Below, in pieces: positions 35,236 to 43,880 of a stretch of DNA of 64,000 nt. Under the pieces are notes generated by a model. The model ran no database searches, had not been told where the DNA came from, and was given only the letters and a program-made list of their open reading frames with translations. How positions within the stretch are numbered: the first letter of the stretch is position 1; each line of letters begins with the position of its first letter. Location of the stretch: the NCBI GenBank assembly GCA_964549945.1, contig CAZJXD010000003.1:66709-130708 (forward strand), given 5' to 3'. The DNA is from B25-G16 sp964549945 (GTDB taxonomy: Bacteria > Desulfobacterota > DSM-4660 > Desulfatiglandales > B25-G16). Both the position numbers and the translations under genes were made by a program.

Positions 35236-36243
35236 ATGAACGCAACACCATTACCCCCACACGCACAGATGATGCAGTTCATCCTCGGCAAGTGGATAAG
35301 AAAGCCCATTTACGTGGCAGCCGAACTCGGAATCGCGGACATGGTAGCCGATGGGCCGAAGAGCGTCGATGAACTCGCGCATATGAGCAAGGTACATGCT
35401 CCCTCGCTCTATCGAGTGATGAGGGCTTTAGCGAGTGTAGGCATCTTCACTGAGACCAGTGAGAAAAGGTTTTCGCTCACCCCCATGGCCGAGTGCCTTA
35501 CGAGGGGGGCTATGAGATCCATTGCCTTGATGTTCAATTCGGACTGGCATGACAAGGCCTGGGAGAACGTGCTCTATAGCGTGAGAACAGGAAAGGCGGC
35601 CTTTGACAAGGCCCACGGGATGCCGATCTTTGAATGGTTTAGGAAACATCCTCGTGCCGCACACATATATCACGAGGCGAATGCCATAAAGGCGATGACC
35701 TCTCATCGGGCGATTATCAATGCCTATGATTTCTCCGGCATAGCTAGGCTCACCGATGTGGGCGGCGGTCACGGCGCCCTGATTGCCGAGATCCTGGGGG
35801 CGAATCCGGCAATGAGGGGTGTTGTCGCCGATCTTCCGTCAGTCGTGAAAGAGGCAAGGGAATTCATTCACAACAGAGGCCTTGAAACTCGCTGCGAGGC
35901 GATCGAGTGTGATTTTTTTAAAGAGATCCCCGCGGGAAGTGAGGCCTATCTCATGGCCCACATCCTCCACGACTGGGATGATGAGAGGTGCCAAAGGATT
36001 TTAGCAAATTGTCACGCGGCAATGAAACCCGGCTCAACCCTTTTGGTCGTGGAAACGGTGATTCCCCCTGGAAATGAGTTTTCCGTAGCAAAGCTTCTGG
36101 ATCTGGAGGTGTTGGTGATGGGGGGAGGCCGTGAGCGGACGGAAGGGGAGTTCCGGGATCTATTTGAGTCCGCGGGGTTTACCCTCTCTCGGGTTGTTCC
36201 CACCCAGGAGAGCATTTCCTTGATTGAGGGCATCCGGTCATAG
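35236..36243 (+). CDS. SAM-dependent O-methyltransferase (Methyltransf_2 type)
   Basis: 335 residues from the ATG at 35236; the frame opens at 35209 but lacks a site there. The N-terminal dimerisation/winged-helix part (SVDELAHMSKVHAPSLYRVMRAL) is followed by the SAM domain: DVGGGHGALIAEIL at about 175-190 and HILHDWDDERCQRIL near 245, as in hydroxyneurosporene/plant-type O-methyltransferases. Substrate unknown; no pathway genes nearby. Confidence 0.9.
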   Translation: MNATPLPPHAQMMQFILGKWIRKPIYVAAELGIADMVADGPKSVDELAHMSKVHAPSLYRVMRALASVGIFTETSEKRFSLTPMAECLTRGAMRSIALMFNSDWHDKAWENVLYSVRTGKAAFDKAHGMPIFEWFRKHPRAAHIYHEANAIKAMTSHRAIINAYDFSGIARLTDVGGGHGALIAEILGANPAMRGVVADLPSVVKEAREFIHNRGLETRCEAIECDFFKEIPAGSEAYLMAHILHDWDDERCQRILANCHAAMKPGSTLLVVETVIPPGNEFSVAKLLDLEVLVMGGGRERTEGEFRDLFESAGFTLSRVVPTQESISLIEGIRS

Positions 36244-36444
36244 CTATTTTTATGAAATCAAAGAATAATCTTAAGCAGTGGATAAATTGAGGAGTTTTAA
36301 GGTGCGGGATATCTTCATGATATCTCAATGTCATGGAGCCTTGAGTTCTTGTAATCAAAGCGATCAAAGCTTTTGACAAGTCCGATTTTCGTGAGGTACT
36401 CTTAATATATTTGTACTCGATACAAAAGCAAAAGGATATTATAA

Positions 36445-37119
36445 GTGGAAATACTCACTACCTCTTGCACCGAAGTCACGCAAATCAAGTTAATTCAATA
36501 TAAAAGAGCCTCTCTGCTCGCGCAGATCACGATCTACTATAATCTAATTGAGGGGATGGTATCGGTATTTTTCGGTGTTGCGGATGAAACTCTATCATTG
36601 TTCGGTTTTGGAATCGATTCCTTTGTCGAGGTCTTATCTGGTATTGGTATTTGGAATATGGTGCGAAGAATGAAGCATAACCCGAACGCTGATCCGGGAC
36701 CATTTGAAAAAAAAGCACTTCAGATCACAGGCATTGCGTTTTATATACTGGCGGTTGGCCTAGTAATCACCGCCGTTATCAATCTATATCGAGGCCATCG
36801 ACCTGAAACCACTTTCTGGGGAATTGTAATTGCGGCGATATCCATCTTTACAATGTGGGCTTTGATCTACTTCAAGGTTAAAGTGGGAAGGCAGCTGAAT
36901 TCTGATGCAATTTTGGAAGATGCCAATTGTACAAAAGCCTGTCTCTATCTCTCCTTTACTTTGCTTTTGGCCAGCGTGGGATTTGAATTGACTGGCATAG
37001 GAGGAATTGATTCTATAGGAGCTATCCTGATAGCAATATTCTCATTCCGGGAGGGCCGGGAATCTTTTGAAAAAGCTCATGGTGAATCCTGTCATTGTGA
37101 TCGCGCTCAAAGCTCATAA
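36445..37119 (+). CDS. Cation diffusion facilitator-like transporter without C-terminal domain
   Basis: 224 residues with about six membrane helices. GFGIDSFVEVLSG holds the first metal-site Asp, and SDAILEDANCTKACLYLS the second Asp-containing segment. The cytoplasmic C-terminal domain of typical CDF proteins is missing and the protein ends in a short tail with CHC, so it is a minimal form or has another substrate. GTG start with AAGGAT 8 bases ahead. Confidence 0.75.
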   Translation: MEILTTSCTEVTQIKLIQYKRASLLAQITIYYNLIEGMVSVFFGVADETLSLFGFGIDSFVEVLSGIGIWNMVRRMKHNPNADPGPFEKKALQITGIAFYILAVGLVITAVINLYRGHRPETTFWGIVIAAISIFTMWALIYFKVKVGRQLNSDAILEDANCTKACLYLSFTLLLASVGFELTGIGGIDSIGAILIAIFSFREGRESFEKAHGESCHCDRAQSS

Positions 37120-38333
37120 GCAAGAATTCTCTGGCCTTTGAGCTGGATCAGTCAGAAGTTTTGGATTTCTCCAACATACCCGATACTTTCCGCCTTTTTA
37201 TCTCGTGGCAAGCGATCACAGGTTCAGCTTTTAAAATCGCAACTCTCGATTTATTTTCGCAGATTGTTTTGGAACCTACGTCCCCTTTTATCCCCTTTTA
37301 CATACGACTCGATTGAAAAAGGTATTTTATCCATAATGAGAGATTGCTTTCCTAATAAGTAGGCAAACTTCTCAACTACTGGAACTGAGCCAAATTCATA
37401 GTTGTCAGCCTTTTCCTTTGGCATATACTCGTGCCAATCAACCCAACTCTTTTTTTCGTATCCATCCCAATTAGGTATTATCATTCAGTTCATAAGAAAA
37501 TCAATTTCTGCAAATTAAAGAATACGATAAGGATTAATGAAATATATCGATATTCAAGTATGATTATCCTATTCTTGAGTTACAACCAGCTTTCACGTAT
37601 CAATCATATCAGAAGTGATCATTAGCGACACCGCAACATATTGTATAGCCCGGATCCCCGCCAAATGCTGCGATCACTGCTATGCCCCTGAAATCCCCAA
37701 TGTATCTAAAATGCTATGATATGATTTTCGTATCTTCAGTATTATCGACCACCATCATGCAATCCTGAACTGGCCTTTCCTCTGTTAAAGATCCATTAGC
37801 GCCTGGCTTCTGGGATTTGAGCCGATCGGGTTCCCGAATATCCCAGGGGTTACCGTAAGAATAGGGGGGAAGGTGCAAGGCAGATAGGTAAAGACAGAGG
37901 GCCTGGGGAGCAAGGTCGTGGTAAGCTGAAAGCCAGGGGCTAAAAGCATATTGGGCTGGAGACTCACTCAGATATGAAATCTCTTAGCTCGCGTTCACCT
38001 AGTCGGGACCTTGACCAGTTCGTCGGGCGCTGCCTTTTGCTCAGCTGAGCACGATATCGAATCAGAGCCGCCAAGAAAATGATTGACATCCATCTGATAT
38101 ATGAAATACGAAAGTTACTTATGAATTCTGAATCTCATCTCCGAGCCGAATTTTCCGAAAGCGAGACGTTCGTATCGGATGTGCAGCTCCCATGAGTGCT
38201 GAATGACCTCGATTCACTACCTCAAAAGATTCGGGGTTTATGCCAATGCCTTCTAAACCCCCTTCCGAGGCATTGGTGCAGACAATACGCATCCGGCATA
38301 AAAACAGCCGTTGGATTTTTTATCCGAGGTGGT
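37120..38333. other. 1.2-kb region with no firm gene
   Basis: Between the CDF gene and the kinase locus I see only short frames, one weak hypothetical ORF (37251-37484, minus) and, at its right end, the tail of a broken PAS protein. The stretch looks like decayed sequence. Confidence 0.4.
37251..37484 (-). CDS. Possible small hypothetical protein
   Basis: 77 residues starting MIIPNWDGYEKKSWVDWHEY. The composition (W, E, K and Y-rich) looks more protein-like than its neighbours, but there is no ribosome-binding site and I recognise no family. It could be the end of a decayed gene. Confidence 0.25.
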   Translation of the reverse strand: MIIPNWDGYEKKSWVDWHEYMPKEKADNYEFGSVPVVEKFAYLLGKQSLIMDKIPFSIESYVKGDKRGRRFQNNLRK

Positions 38334-38447
38334 TTAAAAGCATGGGAAGAATATACAGCAGATGGCCGGACACGGCGTCTTGCAGGGATAATGTCTGACA
38401 TCACCGAACGCACGCAGGCAGAGGAGTTGCAATGGAAGAACAAATGA
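38334..38447 (+). pseudogene. Remnant of a PAS/PAC signalling protein
   Basis: The frame ending at 38447 reads EEYTADGRTRRLAGIMSDIT followed by ERTQAEELQWKNK, the standard end of a PAS (PAC) domain in sensor kinases. The upstream part of the frame does not look like PAS. Its stop overlaps the start of the intact kinase (38432), so an older PAS domain was probably lost from the front of this locus. Start coordinate approximate. Confidence 0.55.
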
Positions 38448-40735
38448 GGCGCACAGGGATAGATGTCATCGGCAATGCCCCTTGGGGCACCCATCTATGC
38501 CAGTTTTACCAGAGCAAACAGGACCTGATCGATATCTTGGTGCCTTACTTCCGACAGGGACTGGCCGACAACGAGTTCTGCATGTGGATCACCTCTGAGC
38601 CGCTGGGGGTGGACGAAGCAAGGGCGTCCCTGAAATCCGTCGAGCCAGCCCTCGACGACTATATCCACAGGGGCCAGATCGAGATACTGGATTACACCCA
38701 GTGGTACACCCGCACGGGCAGGTTCAATATGGACGAGGTACTTCAGGGCTGGATCGATAAGCTGGAAGGCGCCCTTGATCGCGGCTACGAGGGTTTGCGC
38801 CTGACCGGCAACACCTTCTGGCTCAAGGACAAGGACTGGGCGGATTTCACCGCTTATGAGGAGGCCATCAATCGCGTCATCGGCAAGTATCGCATGCTGG
38901 CGGTCTGCACCTATTGCCTCGATAAATGCAGCGCTCATGAAATTATGGACGTGATGAGCAACCACCGCTTCGCGCTCGTTAAGCGAGCCGGCCGCTGGCA
39001 GATGATCGAGAGCAGCGAGCACCAGAAAACCGAAGCTGTCCTGCGCGAGAGCGAGGAACGGCTGAACCGGGCCCAGGAGATTGCCCATCTCGGCAGTTGG
39101 GAACTCGATCTCGTAAGCAACCGGTTAACATGGTCGGACGAGGTGTACCGGATCTTCGGGCTTCAGCCGCAGGAATTCGGCTCGACTTATGAGGCCTTCC
39201 TGGAGCACGTACATCCCGAGGACCGCACCGCGGTGGACGCCGCCTACTCCGGGTCAATCCGCGACGGAAGGGACACCTATGAAATCGATCACCGGATTCT
39301 GCGGAAAGCTACAGGAGAAATACGATATGTCCATGAAAAATGCGAGCATGTCCGTGACCAAACCGGCAGGATCATCCGGTCCTTTGGCATGGTGCATGAC
39401 ATCACGGAGCGCAAGCGGGCGGAGGAGCGGACAGTCCGGCAGAACGCGGTGCTCTCAGGCATAGCTCGTATTTTTCAGGAGGCTCTGACCTGCCAGACCG
39501 AAGAGGAACTGGGCGGCGTATGCCTGGCCGTGGCCGAGGAGGTTACGCAGAGTAGGTTCGGGTTCATTGGAGAGATCAACCCTCAGACCGGAAAGCTGGA
39601 CAACGTCGCTATTAGCGATCCGGGCTGGGAACTATGCCGTATGGGGTACAAGCCGGTCCATGGAAAGAGGGTGCCCCGCGATTTTCCGATCCACGGTATC
39701 TACGGCCGGGTGCTGCTGGATGGAAAGGGCATCTTCACCAATGACCCGCTCTCGCACCCTGACAGCATCGGCATGCCTGCGGGTCATCCGCCTCTGGCGG
39801 CATTCCTGGGCGTGCCCCTGATCCACGCCGGGAGGACCACCGGCATGGTGGGGCTGGGCAACCGCGAAGGCGGCTATGGACCAGAAGAATTGGAGGCGGT
39901 CGAAGCGCTCGCCCCGGCCATTGTCCAGGCGTTCCTCAGCAAGCGGGCGGAGGAGGAGATTCGCAATGCACGGGATGAACTCGAAGTGCGCGTTCAGGAA
40001 CGCACCTTCGAGCTTGAATCCGCCAACAAGGCCCTGGAAGGGGAGATCGTTGAGAGAAAGCGGATAGAGAAAAGGCTTCGACATCTGTCAGCCCGACTCC
40101 TGGAAGTCCAGGAGACCGAGAGGAGGAATGTCGCCCTTGATCTCCATGACAGCCTCAGCAGCAGCCTGGCAGGCATCAAGATGGCTCTGGAGTATAAGCT
40201 CAGGGGCATTCTGAATGGGAAAGGCGCTTCCGAGAGCACAACCCTGGAAGAGATCATTGACCTGGTCAAGAAGTGCATTACGGAGAGCAGTAGGATTCAG
40301 CACAATCTGCGACCCTCTGTTCTGGATCTTCTCGGTCTGGCTCCGGCTCTTCGTTCCCTTTACAGGGACTTTGAAAACACGCACCGAAACATCAAGGCTA
40401 CTTGCACGTTGACAATCGAGGAGGTGGATGTGCCGGAAGACCTGAAAATCATTATGTACAGGATCTCACAGGAAGCGCTCAACAACGCGGCCAAGCACAG
40501 CGGCGCGGGAAATGTGAGCCTTTCTTTGACCCATCAGCAGGGCGAGATCCAACTGATGATCCAGGATGACGGGCGCGGTTTCGATGCGGAGAAGGCTTTC
40601 AGCCCCGAAAAGATCAGACGAGGTATCGGGCTTGCCAGCATGAAAGAGCGGTGTGAACTATCAGGGGGGTCCTTTTCCATCCATTCCCGGAAAGGCGAGG
40701 GGACCACGGTTCACGCCCGCTGGCTGTGCGGTTGA
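38432..40735 (+). CDS. MEDS-PAS-GAF sensor histidine kinase (HisKA_3 type)
   Basis: 767 residues, no membrane segment, so a cytoplasmic sensor. MEDS domain about 12-195 (GTHLCQFYQSKQDLIDILVPYF, as in DcmR-type sensors of methylotrophs and methanogens); PAS about 205-325 with a PAC end DITERKRAEE; GAF about 340-505; coiled coil about 505-555; HisKA_3 with phospho-acceptor His572 in DLHDSLSSSLAG; ATPase domain to the end (EALNNAAKHSGAG, DDGRGFD, GIGLASMKERCELSGG). GAGGAG lies 6 bases before the ATG. No response regulator gene is adjacent, so it is an orphan NarL-type kinase. Confidence 0.92.
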   Translation: MEEQMRRTGIDVIGNAPWGTHLCQFYQSKQDLIDILVPYFRQGLADNEFCMWITSEPLGVDEARASLKSVEPALDDYIHRGQIEILDYTQWYTRTGRFNMDEVLQGWIDKLEGALDRGYEGLRLTGNTFWLKDKDWADFTAYEEAINRVIGKYRMLAVCTYCLDKCSAHEIMDVMSNHRFALVKRAGRWQMIESSEHQKTEAVLRESEERLNRAQEIAHLGSWELDLVSNRLTWSDEVYRIFGLQPQEFGSTYEAFLEHVHPEDRTAVDAAYSGSIRDGRDTYEIDHRILRKATGEIRYVHEKCEHVRDQTGRIIRSFGMVHDITERKRAEERTVRQNAVLSGIARIFQEALTCQTEEELGGVCLAVAEEVTQSRFGFIGEINPQTGKLDNVAISDPGWELCRMGYKPVHGKRVPRDFPIHGIYGRVLLDGKGIFTNDPLSHPDSIGMPAGHPPLAAFLGVPLIHAGRTTGMVGLGNREGGYGPEELEAVEALAPAIVQAFLSKRAEEEIRNARDELEVRVQERTFELESANKALEGEIVERKRIEKRLRHLSARLLEVQETERRNVALDLHDSLSSSLAGIKMALEYKLRGILNGKGASESTTLEEIIDLVKKCITESSRIQHNLRPSVLDLLGLAPALRSLYRDFENTHRNIKATCTLTIEEVDVPEDLKIIMYRISQEALNNAAKHSGAGNVSLSLTHQQGEIQLMIQDDGRGFDAEKAFSPEKIRRGIGLASMKERCELSGGSFSIHSRKGEGTTVHARWLCG

Positions 40736-40818
40736 GAAATACCAGGAAGGGTATGATCCTCGATTTTCTGTCTTCCTATAAGTTTTCATGTCCTCAAATG
40801 TCCGGCAACTTCAATTCC

Positions 40819-41985
40819 CTACTCCATGGGTCTTTCTCGTGCCAGGGAAAGCACCAATGCAGAAAAACCCGCTACCAGGGCCAGGCTAAGGAAGCAATTA
40901 GGGAGGCTCATGCGCTCCGATGCCCATCCGACCATAACCGGTGCGAGGGAGGCTATGCCCATGCGCATCGTGTAGTAAAACCCCAATGTCTCTTCTCGGC
41001 GTTGAGGGGGTATCATCTCGATCAAAAACGTATCCGCCAGCCCTGTATGGCCGCTTCCGAAGGTACCGAGCAACACGATGGCTGAATAGAGCATCAAAAG
41101 GTTATCGATCTTTGCGATACCCAGGATCGAGATGCTGGAGACGATGAATCCCCCGATTACCACCGGTTTCCGCCGCCCCATCCAATCCGTCAGGGCACCG
41201 AAAAAGGGCCGGCAAACGGTGCCCGAGAATGACATGATGCCAAAGGCTGCCGCGGCTGCTTCCTTGCTGAATCGCCGGTGGTCCACCAGGAAAAGGGGAA
41301 GAAATGCCATCAGCCCGCTCTGGCTGATCCCCCATATGCCGATAGCTACAAGGTAGATACCTATGGAGTGAGAGAAGAACGGCCACCGCACGGCCTTGCT
41401 CTGTGGCTGGAGATCCTGCCTCTGGTTCCTCAGGAAATAAAAGAGGCTCAAACCTGCCAAGATGCCAAGTGTGGACCATACCTGAAGGGGGAGCCGCCAA
41501 TTGAAACGAGCCAGGAGGAGCCCTACCAGAAAGGGTGCGATTACCATACCTGCCGAGCTGGCGCTCAGATGAAGCGCCATGGCACGACCGAAGGATTTCC
41601 TCCCGAACAGCCTCGACAGGATCGTCACGGCCAAAGGATGATAGGTGGACCTTCCGATTCCGCTTATGGCGGAAGTTCCCACCAGCAGTCCGTACCTCGA
41701 ACTCATGCTTGCCAGAAACATTCCTATCGATGACCACAGGAGCCCTCCCGCCAGGATAAGGGATATTGGCGCGAGATGAACTAGATAGGAAATCGGTGCC
41801 TGAAATACGCTCCCTGCAAACTGATACACCGTGTAAAAGGCGCCCATCTCCGTGTAGGAAAGATTGAAATACTCACGGATCGCGGGCAAGAGAGGCGGGA
41901 TGATCCATCCGAACCCATCGTTAACTGCATGGGCAGCCATGAACACCGCCAAGACAAACAAGGATTGTCTTCTTTGAGGAGTCAT
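40819..41985 (-). CDS. MFS transporter
   Basis: 388 residues when started at the ATG at 41985; the frame opens with a GTG at 42165, but the extra 60 residues look non-coding. Twelve membrane helices, with the repeated loop DWMGRRKPVV and the early HAVNDGFGWIIPPLLPAI. The helices resemble the fosmidomycin-resistance/anion branch of MFS. Substrate unknown. Start uncertain, with no strong ribosome-binding site. Confidence 0.82.
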   Translation of the reverse strand: MTPQRRQSLFVLAVFMAAHAVNDGFGWIIPPLLPAIREYFNLSYTEMGAFYTVYQFAGSVFQAPISYLVHLAPISLILAGGLLWSSIGMFLASMSSRYGLLVGTSAISGIGRSTYHPLAVTILSRLFGRKSFGRAMALHLSASSAGMVIAPFLVGLLLARFNWRLPLQVWSTLGILAGLSLFYFLRNQRQDLQPQSKAVRWPFFSHSIGIYLVAIGIWGISQSGLMAFLPLFLVDHRRFSKEAAAAAFGIMSFSGTVCRPFFGALTDWMGRRKPVVIGGFIVSSISILGIAKIDNLLMLYSAIVLLGTFGSGHTGLADTFLIEMIPPQRREETLGFYYTMRMGIASLAPVMVGWASERMSLPNCFLSLALVAGFSALVLSLARERPME

Positions 41986-42238
41986 GCGCTTTTGGTTGTC
42001 TTTCTCGCTTATAATTGGAGTCGATGGCACTTCGTTTCTCGCAGCTTGTTGCTCATTGCATGACGATAATCCATTTGAGGCGGGAAGGAATATAAGGAAA
42101 TCGCGGTTGCATGTCAACAATGAGGTCACATCAAGGGATGAGCATGTTTCGCAGGTTATCCTCACTTAAACGGATGCTAAGAGCTGGGAAGGCCCTTGAA
42201 TACCTCGGAGTCAACTCGCGGAGGGAGGTCCCTTTCAA

Positions 42239-43000
42239 TTAAAAGACGGGCAGCAGCTTCCTTTTCATCTCCTCGTATCCCCGCTCCATTAGGGGCCTGA
42301 GGTGTACGATATCAGCGGTGTTGTACTGGATCAATCGTTCAAGGGCGCTCCTGTCGCCTCCTTGATAGGCCCTCCAGAGCAACACGGCATCAAATCCGTC
42401 CATGCCGTCGATATCGAAGCCGCGAGACAGGTTGAATGTTCTTTCAATCGCCTTGAGCCCTCCGCGGTAGCCAAGCTTCCTCAGGAAGAAGCGCAGGTCT
42501 ATGTGGGCAGGTGGCAGCCAGATGTTCGGAAATTGCCGCCGTATAAAGGGCAAATCGAATTGCGATCCATTGAAGGTGATCACCAGATCGTAGGGGGTGA
42601 TCTCAGTTTCAAAGGCATCCAGGTTGACGCCCTGTATGAAGGTCTTGATCTGCGTTCCATCATAGATGCCGATAACGGTTATCTCGTCAACTCCCCCGTA
42701 GAGCCCGCTCGTTTCAATGTCGAGGTATACCGCCCTTTGCTTGAAGGCGCCGAAAATCCGCCACAGCTCTCCAGGAGAGAGCTTATCTAAGAAGAAGTGG
42801 ATGTTATCCCTGTTTTCAAGGGAGGCCTCGAGATTCCGACGCACAAAGGCATCACGAGCAGGGGAGAGGAGGGGCTTCTTGGTATCGAGGTAGTGATTCC
42901 ATGTGAGGACATCATGTTGCCAGAGGTGCTGTTCTGTCTTCGGGCCGATGCCGGGGATGTGGATAAAGGTACGTTCCAGCAAGGGGATTTCCTCTTTCAA
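42239..43000 (-). CDS. RNase H-like 3'-5' exonuclease domain protein (YprB type)
   Basis: 253 residues. A helical N-terminus with a helix-hairpin-helix-like HIPGIGPKTEQHLW, then the DnaQ-like core: AVYLDIETSGLYGG (DxE), VITFNGSQFDLPFIRR, and YNTADIVHLRPLMERG with the last Asp. A nuclease acting on DNA or RNA. It starts at a TTG that overlaps the stop of the MBL gene (TTGA), so the two are coupled. Confidence 0.85.
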   Translation of the reverse strand: MKEEIPLLERTFIHIPGIGPKTEQHLWQHDVLTWNHYLDTKKPLLSPARDAFVRRNLEASLENRDNIHFFLDKLSPGELWRIFGAFKQRAVYLDIETSGLYGGVDEITVIGIYDGTQIKTFIQGVNLDAFETEITPYDLVITFNGSQFDLPFIRRQFPNIWLPPAHIDLRFFLRKLGYRGGLKAIERTFNLSRGFDIDGMDGFDAVLLWRAYQGGDRSALERLIQYNTADIVHLRPLMERGYEEMKRKLLPVF

Positions 43001-43731
43001 TGGTTAATTGAGCCCAGGCCATCAAGGCCATGCAATGGCTCGCCATGGCCCGGATACACGGATTTTATCTTCAAGGGCAAGAGCTTTCGGAACGATTTCC
43101 CTATTGCCTCGCAGTCGGAGCAGAAGTGATTCACCTCGCCATGGCCCCTCATGTTGAGTATGGTATCACCCGAGACAAGGATCTCTTCATCGCCATTATA
43201 GAGGCAGATGCTGTCAGGGGTGTGACCGGGGGTTGTGATCAGGTCCCAGCGGGGAAGATGGGGGACCCCGCGTCCTTCCTCCAACGTGCATTCAGGGGTA
43301 TAGCGGGAGGGGAGGAGGTTTCTCAAAAGCGGCAGGGGAATGGCGACCTTGTCGCTTGTAAGGGAGGCCGCGGTATTCCTGAGGTGATTTTCCTCCGCCA
43401 TAACTACCGGCACCAGCCCCTTGAGCCATTTGTCCAGCGGGAAGAGGGCGAGCCTCTTTCTTTTTTGAAGGTAGTCCCCGACCGCGGTGACGAAGCAGAC
43501 CTTCACATCCGGGAAGAGGTGGATAATCCTGGATATGCCGCCCACGTGATCTATATGAAAATGGGTGGCGGTCACCATTCGAAGCGATGGAAGGGTTCTT
43601 GATTGTTCAAGCAGGTACTGGCGAATTTTGTCGGCTGCCCTTGCGGTGCCCACATCCACCGCAACAAGGGAGGCTCCATCCTCTATCAGGTAGGTATTGG
43701 CATAGCCGCCTCTTATGAGATGAACGGGCAT
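42997..43731 (-). CDS. MBL-fold metallo-hydrolase
   Basis: 244 residues with the metal motif THFHIDHVGG at about 57-66, then GHTPDSICLY, VSGDTIL and a final YPGHGEP. A zinc-dependent hydrolase of the glyoxalase II/lactonase-like group. It overlaps the nuclease gene by four bases and is probably cotranscribed with it. Substrate not evident. Confidence 0.9.
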   Translation of the reverse strand: MPVHLIRGGYANTYLIEDGASLVAVDVGTARAADKIRQYLLEQSRTLPSLRMVTATHFHIDHVGGISRIIHLFPDVKVCFVTAVGDYLQKRKRLALFPLDKWLKGLVPVVMAEENHLRNTAASLTSDKVAIPLPLLRNLLPSRYTPECTLEEGRGVPHLPRWDLITTPGHTPDSICLYNGDEEILVSGDTILNMRGHGEVNHFCSDCEAIGKSFRKLLPLKIKSVYPGHGEPLHGLDGLGSINH

Positions 43732-43880
43732 AATTTTGACATGCTGGAGCTTTTACGGAGATATTTTTGGAAACCTCGGTCGTACATTCCTACAGCAACC
43801 GGGTTATACGTCAATTTTCGATTGATTATTTTCGACTAAAAGAGGTCGATACTCTGACATTTCATATAATTCTCAATCCC

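Noticed and set aside
37785..37967. A possible tRNA near GGTTCCCGAATATCCC
   Set aside because: No matching acceptor stem or cloverleaf could be drawn.
38495..39088. A 197-codon minus-strand frame inside the kinase gene
   Set aside because: Complementary to the MEDS/PAS coding sequence, which is clearly the real frame.
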